Of a stretch of 64,000 nt of DNA, positions 18,787-28,043 are shown piece by piece. The position numbers and the translations under genes were made by a program. The DNA is from Microbacterium paludicola. GTDB taxonomy: Bacteria > Actinomycetota > Actinomycetes > Actinomycetales > Microbacteriaceae. The notes below the pieces were generated by a model that saw nothing but the letters and a program-made list of their open reading frames with translations, was not told where the DNA came from and searched no databases. Location: contig NZ_JADGLL010000002.1 of the NCBI RefSeq assembly GCF_015235415.1, positions 62,001 to 126,000 of the forward strand, given 5' to 3'. Each line of letters begins with the position of its first letter. Within the stretch, counting starts at the first letter, position 1.

Positions 18787-19776
18787 TCAGTCGAGCCAGT
18801 GAAGCGATCGGCCGTGCTGGTCGGCGAACGCGACGTGCTCCCCGTCGATGCCGAGCAGCAGCTGCGCCGGAGGGGCATCGGCGCTCATCCCGGGGACGAC
18901 GCCGGGTGGCTCCAGGCCGACCCAGCGGCAGCGCCCTTCCGCGACGCGCTCGCGCATGTCGGCGGCGAACGCGCGGCGATCCTGCTCGTCAAGGTACATC
19001 AGCACAACGCTGTGGAACACGACGACCGCGGCGCTGCCGTCCGTCTCCTCGTGCGCCTGCCGGATCAGCGCATCCAGGTCGGCCCGCAGGTCGCCCCGGA
19101 CGACGGGCGGCGGATCCCGCCGCGCGAGCGCCACCCCCGCGCGCAACCGAGCGAGGCGGTCGTGCTGCTCGGGCCATACGAGGGTCTCGAGCCAGCGCAC
19201 CTGGTCGCCGTCGCGCACGTCGATCGGATCGAGATCGAGCCCGCGCCGCCACAGGACCTCGGGACGCTCGACGGGCAGAGGCGCCGGTCCGGTGACCTCA
19301 GTCACGAGCTCGGGCTCCCCCGGCGCGCCCAGGGTGCGCTCCCCGCTCGGCGTCCGCCAGCGGTACGCCCAGCGGTCGGGAAGCAGGCACAGCCCGGCCG
19401 AGGCGCCGACCTCGATCAGGGCGAGCGGCCGCTGCCCCGCGGCGAGCGCGAGGGCCGGCAGCAGCGTGCCGAGCCTGCCGGCTTCGTTCGTCTGCGTGGC
19501 GTGCGTGAGGATCGTCTCGCGGATCGCCGGACCGTCGTCGCCGAGCAGCGCGTCCCGCAGGCCGTCGTATGGTTCGGGCGCCGGCACACCGTGACGGCGC
19601 GCGGCGGCGAAGACGAGGTTCGGCTGCCGCTTCAGGGGCGGCAACTCGTCGAGCCAGGCCAAGACCCGATCGTCATCCGCCGCCGCGAGAGCCCAGTCGG
19701 CGAAGGTCTCCGACGCGCCCGCCGCGTAGCGCGCGAAATCGCGGTACGCGGCCCGGGTCTCCCCGAAGAGGTCCAT
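18787..19776 (-). CDS. DUF2332 family protein (copy 2)
   Basis: A 329-residue paralogue of the protein at 1608-2606. Shared landmarks are LKRQPNLVFAAARRHG, the TQTNEAGR segment, LIEVGASAGLCLLPDRWAYRW (about 117-137), WRRGLDLDPID and WVGLEPPG. As in copy 1, the E-V-G-A-S-A-G pattern looks like a SAM-binding loop, but the function is unknown. It begins 6 bp after the betaine-binding protein gene ends, so it is probably the last cistron of that operon; whether it has a role in osmolyte metabolism is open. Confidence 0.8.
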   Translation of the reverse strand: MDLFGETRAAYRDFARYAAGASETFADWALAAADDDRVLAWLDELPPLKRQPNLVFAAARRHGVPAPEPYDGLRDALLGDDGPAIRETILTHATQTNEAGRLGTLLPALALAAGQRPLALIEVGASAGLCLLPDRWAYRWRTPSGERTLGAPGEPELVTEVTGPAPLPVERPEVLWRRGLDLDPIDVRDGDQVRWLETLVWPEQHDRLARLRAGVALARRDPPPVVRGDLRADLDALIRQAHEETDGSAAVVVFHSVVLMYLDEQDRRAFAADMRERVAEGRCRWVGLEPPGVVPGMSADAPPAQLLLGIDGEHVAFADQHGRSLHWLD

Positions 19777-19782
19777 CTCGGC

Positions 19783-20706
19783 TCAGCCGAGGCCGTTGTC
19801 CGCGAGCCACTCCGTGGCGATCTCGGCAGCCGAGCGCTGCTCGACAGTGTTCTGCACGTTCAGCGCCACGAGCCCCTCGGGCGTGAGCGCCGCACTGACC
19901 GGATCGATCACGTCAGCGATCTCATCGGCCACCTCGCTCGAGGCGATCGGCACCACGTTCGAGGACAGGATCAGCCCCTCGGGGTCGGCGAGCGGCACGA
20001 GGTCCTCGGTCTCGATCTTCGGGTCGGCCGTGAACACGTTCGCCACGTCGATCGTCCCGGCGAGCAGATCCTCGACCGTGGTGTCACCCGTCGCCGAGAA
20101 CTCGAGATCGACGCCGTAGACCTCCTTGGCGCCCTTCGGCCCGTACGGCCGCTCCTCGAGCTCGGGCGGCCCGCCGAGCGTCAGCGGGCCCTCCACCCCG
20201 GCGAGGTCGCCGATGGTCTCGAGACCGTGCTCCTCGGCGAAGGCCGCCGTGACCGTGTAGGAGTCCTGATCCGTCGCCGTCGACTGCTCGAGGGCGGTCA
20301 GGTTCTCGGGGAGCGCCTCGGTCAGCGCCGCGTAGACGTCATCCGGCGTGCGCGCCTCGGTGTCCTCGTCGAGGAACTGCAGCAGGTTGCCGCTGTACTC
20401 GGGGAAGAGCTGGATCTCGCCGCTCTCGAGCGAGGGAAGGTACGCGTCGCGCTGGCCGATGTTGAACTTGCGCTCGACCTCGAAGCCCTTCGCCTCGAGC
20501 GCCTGCGCGTAGATCTCGGCGATGATCTCGTTCGAGGGGTACGTCTGCGAGCCGACGACGATCGCGTCACCGCCGGCGGCCGCGGCCGATGCGTCTCCCG
20601 ACGGCTCGGCGAGGGGGTCGCTCGAGCCACACCCTGCGAGCGCCATCGTGAGCGCAAGTCCGATGGCGCCGCCGACCGCGCCCCGCTTCATCCCGTTCCG
20701 TGCCAT
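19783..20706 (-). CDS. glycine betaine/choline-binding lipoprotein (OpuC/OsmF type)
   Basis: A 307-residue substrate-binding lipoprotein. The signal peptide ends in a LAGCGS lipobox, an Ala/Ser linker follows, and the OpuAC domain starts at AIVVGSQTYPSNEIIAEIYA. FPEYSGNLLQFL and the C-terminal NVQNTVEQRSAAEIATEWL are typical of the OpuBC/OpuCC group, which binds quaternary ammonium compounds such as glycine betaine, choline or carnitine. The exact ligand is not readable. An alternative start five codons in (MKRGAVGG) is possible. It is the fourth gene of the operon ATPase-permease-permease-binding protein. Confidence 0.9.
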   Translation of the reverse strand: MARNGMKRGAVGGAIGLALTMALAGCGSSDPLAEPSGDASAAAAGGDAIVVGSQTYPSNEIIAEIYAQALEAKGFEVERKFNIGQRDAYLPSLESGEIQLFPEYSGNLLQFLDEDTEARTPDDVYAALTEALPENLTALEQSTATDQDSYTVTAAFAEEHGLETIGDLAGVEGPLTLGGPPELEERPYGPKGAKEVYGVDLEFSATGDTTVEDLLAGTIDVANVFTADPKIETEDLVPLADPEGLILSSNVVPIASSEVADEIADVIDPVSAALTPEGLVALNVQNTVEQRSAAEIATEWLADNGLG

Positions 20707-20740
20707 GACCCAGGTCCCTTCCCGTCGTCCTGCGCCGAGC

Positions 20741-21457
20741 CTACGCCGGGACGGGGACACGGGGACCGGTCCGCGACAGAAGGCGTGGACCGCCGCGCAG
20801 GTGCCGCGGCACCGCGGCCCGCTGCAGCAGGGCGAACACCCCGTCGAGCACGAGCGCGAGCGCGGCGACGGCGATCGCGCCCCCGAGCACCTGCTCGAAG
20901 CGGCGCAGCTGCAGCCCCTGGATGATGTCGTAGCCGAGACCACCGAGATTGACGTAGGCCGCCAGGGTCACGGTGGCCACGACCTGCAGCACGGCCGACC
21001 GCAGACCGGCGACGAGCAGCGCGAGCCCGAGCGGAGCCTCGATGCGCCACAGGATCTGCCACTCGCTCATCCCCTGCGCCCTGCCGGCATCGATGATCCG
21101 CCGGTCGATCGCCTCGAGCCCCGAGTAGGCGCCCGCGAGGATCGGCGGGATCGCCAGCAGCACAAATGCGATGAGCGCCGCCTCCGGCTTGCGCGTCACG
21201 CCCAAGACGAGCACGAGCAGCAGGATCAGGCCGAAGGACGGGATCGCCCGCGCCGCTCCCGAGATCCCCACCGCGAGCTCGCGCCCTCGTCCGGTGTGCC
21301 CGATCGCCCAGCCGGCCGGGATTGCGACCGCCGCGGCGATGGCGACAGCGCCGAACGTGTAGGCGAGGTGGGTGAGGAACGCCTCCGGCAGCGGGTGGGA
21401 GCCGTCAAGCCGCTCGGGCGAGAACAGCCACGCGAGCGCCTCCAGCAGCAGGTTCAC
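20741..21457 (-). CDS. betaine/choline ABC transporter permease
   Basis: A 238-residue BPD_transp_1 permease with five or six helices and the EAA-like loop RRIIDAGRAQGMSEWQILWRIEAPLGL. It pairs with the permease encoded just upstream. The GTG start at 21457 overlaps the preceding stop codon (GTGA), so translation is coupled. The motif AARAIPSFGLILLLVLVLG is characteristic of the OpuCB/OpuCD pair. Confidence 0.9.
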   Translation of the reverse strand: MNLLLEALAWLFSPERLDGSHPLPEAFLTHLAYTFGAVAIAAAVAIPAGWAIGHTGRGRELAVGISGAARAIPSFGLILLLVLVLGVTRKPEAALIAFVLLAIPPILAGAYSGLEAIDRRIIDAGRAQGMSEWQILWRIEAPLGLALLVAGLRSAVLQVVATVTLAAYVNLGGLGYDIIQGLQLRRFEQVLGGAIAVAALALVLDGVFALLQRAAVPRHLRGGPRLLSRTGPRVPVPA

Positions 21458-22110
21458 GCCCTCGCCCCCTTCGGCGCGACGACGCGCGCCCACGGCAGCA
21501 GCACACGGCCGGCGAGTACGAGCAGCACGTCGACGATCAGCGCGACGATCGCCACGGCGACAACGCCCGCGAGGATCTCCTCGACGATGCGGCGCTGGAA
21601 TCCGTTCGTGAACAGGTAGCCGAGGTTCGTGACCCCGATCAGGATGCCGACGGTCGCCAGCGCGACGGTGCTGACCGCCGCGACCCGCAGGCCCGCGAGG
21701 ATCACGGGTCCGGCCAGCGGCAGCTCGACACCCCAGAACCGCCGCACCGGGCCGTACCCGACCGCCACCGCGGCCCGGCGCACGTCGCCGTCGACCGAGT
21801 CGAAGCCGTCGGCGACGGCGCGCACGAGGATCGCCACCGCATAGATCGTCAGGGCGAGCATAAGATTCAGCTCGCTGAGCGCGCTGATCCCGAAGATCAC
21901 GGGAAGAAGCGGCAGCAGCGCGAGCGAGGGAAGCGTGTAGAGCAGCCCCGTCACCGCGATGACCGGGCCTCGCAGCGCGCGCCACCGGTGCGCCGCCCAC
22001 CCCAGTGGCAGCGACAGCAGCAGGCCCCACAGGATCGGCAGCAGGCTCTGCCGCAGATGCTCGACCGTCAGCGACAGGATCAGCCCGACGTTGTCGGCGA
22101 TCCAGGTCAT
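21454..22110 (-). CDS. betaine/choline ABC transporter permease
   Basis: A 218-residue BPD_transp_1 permease, with YTLPSLALLPLLPVIFG and the EAA-like loop DVRRAAVAVGYGPVRRFWGVELPLA. Together with the following permease it should make the heterodimeric membrane channel. The ATG at 22110 overlaps the ATPase stop codon by four bases. Confidence 0.9.
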   Translation of the reverse strand: MTWIADNVGLILSLTVEHLRQSLLPILWGLLLSLPLGWAAHRWRALRGPVIAVTGLLYTLPSLALLPLLPVIFGISALSELNLMLALTIYAVAILVRAVADGFDSVDGDVRRAAVAVGYGPVRRFWGVELPLAGPVILAGLRVAAVSTVALATVGILIGVTNLGYLFTNGFQRRIVEEILAGVVAVAIVALIVDVLLVLAGRVLLPWARVVAPKGARA

Positions 22111-22937
22111 CCGTCGTCTCCGCCGCGCAGCACTCCCTGCACGCGGCCGTCGCTGTCGACGACCACGCTTCCGTGGGCCGTGCGGCGCACGTGGAGCTCG
22201 CGCCGCCCTCCCCCGACGAAGTCGGCGACGAAGTCGTCCGCGGGAGAGGTCAGGATCTCGGCCGGCGTCCCGCGCTGCACGATCCGCCCGCCGGTGGCCA
22301 TGACGACCACCTCGTCGCCGAGCAGGAAGGCCTCGTCCACGTCGTGTGTGACGAACAGGATCGTCTTCCCCAGTTCGCGCTGAAGGCGCAGCAGCTCCTG
22401 CTGCAGCTCGCGGCGGACGATCGGATCGACCGCGCCGAACGGCTCGTCCATCAGCAGGATGTTCGGGTCGGCCGCGAGAGCCCTGGCGACACCCACCCGC
22501 TGCTGTTGCCCTCCGGACAGCTGGGAGGGGTACCTGCTCGCGAACCTCGGGTCGAGGCCCACGACCTCCATGAGCTCGAGGGCGCGCTCGCGCGCCTCCT
22601 GCCTGCCGACGCCGTTCAGCAGCGGCACCGTGGCGATGTTGTCGACCACGCGGATGTGCGGAAGCAGGCCCGCCTGCTGCATGACGTAGCCGATCCGGCG
22701 ACGCAGGGCGACCGGATCCCGGTCCTTCACGTCCTCGTCGTCGATCAGGACCGCCCCCGATGTGGGGTCGACCATCCGGTTCACCATGCGCAGGAGCGTG
22801 GTCTTGCCGGACCCCGACGACCCGAGCAGCACGACGGTCCGGTGGGACGGCACCGTCAGGCTGACGTCGTCCACCGCGACGATCTCGCCGCGTCCGTCGG
22901 CGTAGGTCTTCCGGACGGACCGGAATTCGATGCTCAC
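22107..22937 (-). CDS. betaine/choline ABC transporter ATP-binding protein
   Basis: A 276-residue ATPase with Walker A GSSGSGKTT (about 39-47), the Q-loop VMQQAGLLPH, signature LSGGQQQRVGVARAL, Walker B ILLMDEPFGAVD and the switch His in VTHDVDEA. It lacks the tandem CBS domains that extend OpuCA/ProV-type ATPases, ending soon after the core, so direct ionic-strength sensing through CBS is not expected. It is the first gene of the operon proper; a DUF427 gene ends 9 bp upstream. Confidence 0.92.
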   Translation of the reverse strand: MSIEFRSVRKTYADGRGEIVAVDDVSLTVPSHRTVVLLGSSGSGKTTLLRMVNRMVDPTSGAVLIDDEDVKDRDPVALRRRIGYVMQQAGLLPHIRVVDNIATVPLLNGVGRQEARERALELMEVVGLDPRFASRYPSQLSGGQQQRVGVARALAADPNILLMDEPFGAVDPIVRRELQQELLRLQRELGKTILFVTHDVDEAFLLGDEVVVMATGGRIVQRGTPAEILTSPADDFVADFVGGGRRELHVRRTAHGSVVVDSDGRVQGVLRGGDDG

Positions 22938-22946
22938 GCTGGCCGC

Positions 22947-23261
22947 TCAGGGAAGGATGGTGACCTCGTCGCCGAAGGCGACGTAGCCCGAGAAGTCGAC
23001 GCCGACCCGCTCGATCGCGCTGTGCAGCGGCGTCGGGTAGCTCCAGGCGGCATCGATCGACTCGTCGTGGACGTCGCCCTGGGAGTGCCGCAGCGTCCAG
23101 TACTGGCACTCGCCCTTCCAGGGGCACGTGTACGGCGTCGGGCTCGCGTGGAACATCGAGCGGTCGAGGGAGTCCGGCGGGAAGTACCGGTTGCCCTCGA
23201 TCTCGACGATCCGATCGTCCGGGGTGTCGGCGACCACATGGTCGCGCCAGAGTGCGCGCAT
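22947..23261 (-). CDS. DUF427 family protein
   Basis: A 104-residue protein covering the whole DUF427 domain, with EIEGNRYFPPDSLDRSMF, TPYTCPWKGECQYW and the closing YVAFGDEVTI. DUF427 members are small beta-rich proteins of unknown function, common in actinobacteria; the conserved Cys-Pro-Trp-Lys-Gly segment may form a ligand pocket (inference). It is 9 bp upstream of the betaine ATPase gene on the same strand and may be co-transcribed with it. Confidence 0.85.
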   Translation of the reverse strand: MRALWRDHVVADTPDDRIVEIEGNRYFPPDSLDRSMFHASPTPYTCPWKGECQYWTLRHSQGDVHDESIDAAWSYPTPLHSAIERVGVDFSGYVAFGDEVTILP

Positions 23262-23314
23262 GCAGCGAGCGTAGCCCGGTCCGCCGACGTCCGGGCGGTT
23301 CGCGCCGGGATTGC

Positions 23315-24844
23315 TCAGGCCAGCTCGAGCGCCACCGTGACGTACGAATGCGCGGGAAGGTCGACCTCGAGCCCGCGCTCGCTCGGGCGCACGCCGTCGT
23401 GAGCGCGCGGGGCGACGTCCGACGGCCGGTCGGGCGTGTTGTGCGCGCCGAGCCCCTCCGCCCCGAGGATCCGCGCGGAGTGGCCGATCACGTGCCGCCC
23501 CCGCAGATCCAGGAGGACCGTGCGGCCGGATTCCGCGTCGAGATTCGACAGCGAGATCAGCGCGGTGTCCCCCGTGGTCGATGCCGACGCCGAGACGAGC
23601 GGCAGCTCCCGGCCGGCCGCCGTGAGCGTGGGGACGTCGCGCAGATGCACGGCGAGGGCGTCGGCATCGTGGTGCCCGGTGTTCATCTCGAACACGTGGT
23701 ACGTCGGCGTGAGCACGAGCGCGCCGCTGTCGGGGTCGGTCAGGATCATCGCCTGCAGCACGTTGACCGTCTGCGCGATGTTCGTCATCACCACGCGGTC
23801 GGCGTGGGCGTGGAACGCGTCGAAGTGCACCGACGCGACGAGCGCGTCGCGCAGGGTGTTCTGCTGGTACAGGAAGCCCGGGTTGGTGCCCGGCTCCACG
23901 TTCCACCACGTTCCCCACTCGTCGACCACAAGGCCCACCTTGCGGTGCGGGTCGTAGCGATCCATCACCGTCGAGTGCCGCGTCAGCAGCTCGTGCATCC
24001 GGTGGGCCCGGGCGAGCGTCGTGTACCACTCGTCCACGGTGAACTCGGTGGCGCTGCCCTTGTCGGCCCAGTCGCCGCTCATTGTGTAGTAGTGAAGCGA
24101 GAGGGCCTGGAACGGCGCCACCGGAGCCGCCGGATCGGCCGCGAGATCGCCGAACGAGCGCATCAGCGTCTCGGTCCAGTGATAGTCGGCGGTGTCGGCA
24201 CCCGCCGCGATCCGATACAGCTCGTTGCCGCCGTGGTTGCGCGCGTACGTCGCGTACTGGCGGGCAAGCGCCGAGAACGTCTCGACGCGCATGTTGCCGC
24301 CGCAGCCCCAGGCCTCGTTGCCGAGGCCCCAGAACGGCACCTTCCACGGCTCATACCGGCCGTTGGCGCGGCGCAGCGCGGCCATCGGCGAGTCGTCGCC
24401 GCGCGTGAGGTACTCGACCCACTCGGACATCTCCTGCACGGTTCCCGACCCGACGTTCCCCGAGATGTAGGGGTCGGCGCCGAGCATCTCGCACAGGTCC
24501 ATGAACTCGTGCGTGCCGAACGAATTGTCCTCGACCACGTCGCCCCAGTGCGAGTTCACCATCCTGGGGCGCTGATCGCGCGGGCCGATACCGTCGCGCC
24601 AGTGGTAGTCGTCGGCGAAGCAGCCGCCCGGCCACCGCAGGTTCGGGATCCGGATCGCGCGCAGCGCGTCGACGACGTCGGACCGCAGACCCCGCTCGTT
24701 GGGGATGTCCGAGTCCTCGCCGACCCAGAACCCGCCGTAGATGCAGCGCCCGAGGTGCTCGGCGAAGTGGCCGTACACGTGGCGCGAGATGGTGGGCCCC
24801 GGCAGGTCGAGGTCGATGATCGCGGTGGTCGTCGGCGTGCTCAC
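23315..24844 (-). CDS. GH51 [25 protein letters not shown], intracellular
   Basis: A 509-residue glycoside hydrolase family 51 enzyme that removes alpha-linked L-arabinofuranose from arabinans, arabinoxylans or oligosaccharides. The acid/base Glu177 is in [12 protein letters not shown] and the nucleophile Glu309 in [10 protein letters not shown]; the conserved [18 protein letters not shown] motif lies near 72-90. There is no signal peptide, so it works on imported oligosaccharides. The GTG at 24844 follows AAGGAAAG; a longer in-frame start exists but lacks a good ribosome site. It is 35 bp downstream of the GH127 gene and shares its transcript. Confidence 0.94.
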   Translation of the reverse strand: MSTPTTTAIIDLDLPGPTISRHVYGHFAEHLGRCIYGGFWVGEDSDIPNERGLRSDVVDALRAIRIPNLRWPGGCFADDYHWRDGIGPRDQRPRMVNSHWGDVVEDNSFGTHEFMDLCEMLGADPYISGNVGSGTVQEMSEWVEYLTRGDDSPMAALRRANGRYEPWKVPFWGLGNEAWGCGGNMRVETFSALARQYATYARNHGGNELYRIAAGADTADYHWTETLMRSFGDLAADPAAPVAPFQALSLHYYTMSGDWADKGSATEFTVDEWYTTLARAHRMHELLTRHSTVMDRYDPHRKVGLVVDEWGTWWNVEPGTNPGFLYQQNTLRDALVASVHFDAFHAHADRVVMTNIAQTVNVLQAMILTDPDSGALVLTPTYHVFEMNTGHHDADALAVHLRDVPTLTAAGRELPLVSASASTTGDTALISLSNLDAESGRTVLLDLRGRHVIGHSARILGAEGLGAHNTPDRPSDVAPRAHDGVRPSERGLEVDLPAHSYVTVALELA

Positions 24845-24879
24845 GGTCGCTCTTTCCTTCTGTGGATGCGGATGGTCGG

Positions 24880-26760
24880 TCACGGGGTGGGGAGCCAGAC
24901 GCGCATCGCGCCTGGCGCCCGGTTGCCCCAGGTGGCGAAGGGGATGGCGGTGACCTCGTGCTCCCCGCGCGCCGCGACGGGCTGGCCCGAGCGGTAGAGG
25001 TCATCGGGCTCGGCCGCCTCGGCGCACCGCAGGCGCAGCGTCCCGTCCTCGCCCGAGACGGGGTCGGCCGGCAGCAGGACGAGGTCGTCCACCGCGAGCG
25101 TCGACGGGAGATCCGCCTGCTCGACGCAGTAGACGAGCGGGCCGCGTTCGACCGCCAGCGCACCGCGGAGCGCATCCACGCGGTGGTGGGCCCGAGTGAA
25201 GCGCGGCGTCAGGTCGAGCTCCAGGCGGTAGTGCGCGCCGGGCGCCAGCGGGACGGTCGCGTAGCCGTCCGCCTCGCGCGGGTGCGCGCCGTCCGCGGCC
25301 TCGAGCGACGATGCGGACGACCAGCTCGGCACCCGCACGCGCAGCACGGCCCCGGCGGCGACGTCGCCGGCGACCTCGATGTCGACCCGGCCGTCGACCG
25401 GGTACTCTGTGCACACCCTGACCGTGCCCGAGCCGAGCGGCGCCGGGAGGTCGATCTCGGCATCCGCGAGCTGATGGATCCAGAGCGCGCCGTCCGTCGC
25501 CGACGCGACGTACGCCCCGAGCTGCGCCACAGTGCGTGCGACATTCGGCGGGCAGCACGCGCACGAGTACCAGGACGTGCGCTGCCGCGGCGCGTTCTCC
25601 TCCGAGTGACGGTCGGGGCGCTGCTGCAGCGGGTTGGCGTAGAAGAACCGCGTTCCCGACGCGTCGACGGCCGCGGCGAGCGCGTTGTGAACCTCGCGCT
25701 CGATCGTCTCGGCGTAGCGCGCGGGCCCCGCGGCGCCGTCCGCGAGCAGCATCCGCCACGTCCAATGGATGTCCGCGACGGTCGCGCAGGTCTCGGCGTA
25801 GGCCCGCTCGGACGGCAACTCGTAGTCGTCGCCGAACGCCTCGTCGCGGTGCCGTGCACCGAAGGCGCCGGTGAGGTACATCTTCCGCTCGTGCACGCTC
25901 GCCCACTGCGCGTCCATCGCCGCCCGGAGGCCGGGGGCGTCGGCCTCCAGCAGCAGATCGGTCACGCCGGCGTTCAGGTACAGCTGGCGCACCGCGTGGC
26001 CGATGGCGGTCGTGGCCTCGCGCACGGGGACGTGGTCCTGGAAGTACTGGGGGCCGAAGGCGCCGGCTGGGAGGACCCCCCGACCTCGCAGATCGATCAT
26101 CTTCGCCGCGAGCGCCAGGTACCGCTCCTCCCCGGTGAACCGGGCGAGCTCGACGAGGGCCGTCTCGATCTCGGGGTGCCCGCAGATCGCATCCTGCCGC
26201 CCCGGGCCGAAGAGGTCGTCGAGCAGGTCGGCGAAGCGGCGGGCGATGTCGAGGAGATCCGTGCGCCCGGACGCCCTCGCGAGGGCCACGGCCGCCTGGA
26301 TCAGATGGCCGGCCACGTACATCTCGTGGGTCCACTCCTGCTCGGCGAACCGCTTATCGGGATGCACTCCCTGGATCCAGGTGTGCACGTATCCATCCGG
26401 CTCCTGGACCCGGGCGACGAGCGCGATCACGTCGTCGAGCCACGCCTCGTGCCGCCGCTCGCCGCTGCGCGCGGTCTCCCACGCGATAGCCTCGATGGTC
26501 TTGTAGAGGTCGGAGTCGGCGAACACGAACCCGCGGTGGGCTGCGTCCGACTCCCCCACGATGCGGCGGAAGTTGTCGAGCACTCCCGAGGACTCCACCT
26601 GCGCGATGCAGTGAGGGATGGTCGCTTCCGCGTTCAGTCGCTGCCATCGCCCGAGGGCGCCGCCGCGCAGACGCACGGCCGGTACGGCGAGGGGTCGGTG
26701 CCGGGTCGCCGCCATCGGGGCGGCGGGAGCGACGAGCTCGGACGCGGCGGAGGCGTGCAC
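24880..26760 (-). CDS. GH127 beta-L-arabinofuranosidase, intracellular
   Basis: A 626-residue retaining beta-L-arabinofuranosidase of the HypBA1 type. Zinc ligands Glu323 and Cys325 (YAETCA) and Cys402/Cys403 (CACCPPN) have exactly the spacing of HypBA1 Glu338/Cys340/Cys417/Cys418; Cys402 would be the unusual cysteine nucleophile, and Glu307 ([10 protein letters not shown]) the acid/base. Substrates of the family are beta-linked arabinofuranosides such as those on hydroxyproline-rich plant glycoproteins. There is no signal peptide. The start is GTG, after AAGGAG. A LacI-type operator lies 20 bp upstream. Confidence 0.93.
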   Translation of the reverse strand: MHASAASELVAPAAPMAATRHRPLAVPAVRLRGGALGRWQRLNAEATIPHCIAQVESSGVLDNFRRIVGESDAAHRGFVFADSDLYKTIEAIAWETARSGERRHEAWLDDVIALVARVQEPDGYVHTWIQGVHPDKRFAEQEWTHEMYVAGHLIQAAVALARASGRTDLLDIARRFADLLDDLFGPGRQDAICGHPEIETALVELARFTGEERYLALAAKMIDLRGRGVLPAGAFGPQYFQDHVPVREATTAIGHAVRQLYLNAGVTDLLLEADAPGLRAAMDAQWASVHERKMYLTGAFGARHRDEAFGDDYELPSERAYAETCATVADIHWTWRMLLADGAAGPARYAETIEREVHNALAAAVDASGTRFFYANPLQQRPDRHSEENAPRQRTSWYSCACCPPNVARTVAQLGAYVASATDGALWIHQLADAEIDLPAPLGSGTVRVCTEYPVDGRVDIEVAGDVAAGAVLRVRVPSWSSASSLEAADGAHPREADGYATVPLAPGAHYRLELDLTPRFTRAHHRVDALRGALAVERGPLVYCVEQADLPSTLAVDDLVLLPADPVSGEDGTLRLRCAEAAEPDDLYRSGQPVAARGEHEVTAIPFATWGNRAPGAMRVWLPTP

Positions 26761-26780
26761 TGGATCTCCTTCGATCGACG

Positions 26781-26794
26781 GGAAAGCGTTATCC
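26781..26794. promoter_or_regulatory. LacI-type operator in front of the GH127-GH51 operon
   Basis: GGAAAGCGTTATCC is a 14-bp imperfect palindrome (two unmatched pairs) with a central CG, as in many LacI-family sites. It sits between the lacI stop and the GH127 start, so the adjacent regulator is the likely ligand. Confidence 0.7.
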
Positions 26795-26820
26795 GCGACA
26801 CGGTAGCGCAGCTGGCCGGA

Positions 26821-27816
26821 TCAGCGCGTCGAACCGCGCACGACGAGTCGCACGGGCGTGGCGACGTGCTCGGCCGGCGCATCCGGATCGGCCAACCGAC
26901 GGTGAAGCAGCCGCACCGCCTCGCGCGCGACGGTCTCGTGCCCGGGATCGACCGACGTCAGCCCCGGCGGCACGTACCTCGATACCTGGAGGTCGTCGAA
27001 GCCGGACACCCTCACATCGTCCGGCACGCGCAGCCCGGACTCGTGCAGCGCACCGAGGGCCGCGAGTGCGATGACGTCAGTGGCGGCGAAGACCGCATCG
27101 AAGGGCAGGCCCGCCGCGATCACCTTCAGAAGGGTGCGCCGCGCGTCCTCGAAGGAGTAGTCGCCGATGGGGACGACGTACCGCTCGTCGATCGGCAGCC
27201 CCGCGTCGCGGTGGGCCTGCTCCCATCCCACACGCCGATCGGAGGTCATGGCATGCGCGTCCCCCGACGTGCAGCCGAGGGCCAGGATCCGGCGGGAGCC
27301 GCGAGCGATCATGTGCGCGGTGGCCTCCTGGGCCCCGGCCTCATTCGCGAGTCGCACGTGGTCGAAGCGATCGGGCACATCGCGCTCACCCAGCAGCACG
27401 ATCGGCGTGGAGCTGCGGATGCGATCGAGATCCTCGCGATCGAGCCCGACCGAGGACATCAGCACGCCGTCGTACAGCTGCAGTCGCGCGCGGCTGACCG
27501 AGGCCATCTCGAGCTCGGCGCTCGCCGTCGTGCGCTCGAGCACGAGGTGACGCCCGCCGGCCTCCACCTCCCGCGCGACGGCGTCGGCGAGCTCGCTGTA
27601 GTAGTCGTAGAAGCTCGGCACGATCAGGGCCACGGTGCCCGTGCGTCCGGCACGCAGGTTGCGCGCCGTCAGGTTCACCTCGTATCCGAGCGACTCCACG
27701 GCCGCGAGCACTCGCGCACGCGTCGGCGCACCCACCGGACGGCGGTCGTTAAGGACGTTCGACACGGTCATCGTCGACACGCCGGCCTCTCGCGCGACAT
27801 CCGACATCGTCACCAT
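26821..27816 (-). CDS. LacI-family regulator of the arabinoside locus
   Basis: A 331-residue LacI/GalR regulator. The helix-turn-helix, TMSDVAREAGVSTMTVSNVLND, is at 3-24, followed by the hinge helix LTARNLRAGRTG and the effector domain (VALIVPSFYDYYSELADAV ... VSGFDDLQVSRYVPPGLTSV). The ATG at 27816 has GGGAGGG 6-7 bases upstream. It lies between the two arms of the locus, upstream of GH127 and divergent from the transporter genes, so it probably controls both; the inducer is probably an arabinoside or L-arabinose. Confidence 0.9.
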   Translation of the reverse strand: MVTMSDVAREAGVSTMTVSNVLNDRRPVGAPTRARVLAAVESLGYEVNLTARNLRAGRTGTVALIVPSFYDYYSELADAVAREVEAGGRHLVLERTTASAELEMASVSRARLQLYDGVLMSSVGLDREDLDRIRSSTPIVLLGERDVPDRFDHVRLANEAGAQEATAHMIARGSRRILALGCTSGDAHAMTSDRRVGWEQAHRDAGLPIDERYVVPIGDYSFEDARRTLLKVIAAGLPFDAVFAATDVIALAALGALHESGLRVPDDVRVSGFDDLQVSRYVPPGLTSVDPGHETVAREAVRLLHRRLADPDAPAEHVATPVRLVVRGSTR

Positions 27817-27915
27817 GGCGATCCCTCCCCCCTGCATCATGTCACCGCTCGCCGGTGCGCCGCGCTCCGTCGAGCGCATGGGCAGTGACCTGGACTATAT
27901 CGATAAATGTTTCCC

Positions 27916-27944
27916 TTGACGCAACCGATGGCGGCACATAGTTT
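27916..27944 (+). promoter_or_regulatory. putative promoter of the LplABC-type transporter operon
   Basis: TTGACG (27916-27921), a 17-bp spacer and TAGTTT (27939-27944), about 100 bp upstream of the binding-protein gene in an unusually AT-rich patch. The -35 box is good; the -10 box fits TAnnnT. Confidence 0.55.
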
Positions 27945-27953
27945 GACGTTAAA
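27942..27953. promoter_or_regulatory. putative operator overlapping the transporter promoter
   Basis: TTTGACGTTAAA, a near-palindrome around a central ACGT, overlapping the candidate -10 box. A second palindrome, TATCGATA, lies at 27898-27905. Either could bind the divergent LacI protein; they do not closely match the GH127 operator, so the assignment is tentative. Confidence 0.45.
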
Positions 27954-28043
27954 ATCCGCACGGGACGAGGGCGAGAGGCATCCGCTCCCCGGCACCGCAT
28001 GGCTCGGCCGACGACGTCCGGGCACAGTTCTCAAGGGAGAGAC

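Noticed and set aside
22107-22937. CBS-domain osmosensor in the betaine ATPase
   Set aside because: The protein ends about 35 residues after the ATPase core, too short for CBS domains.
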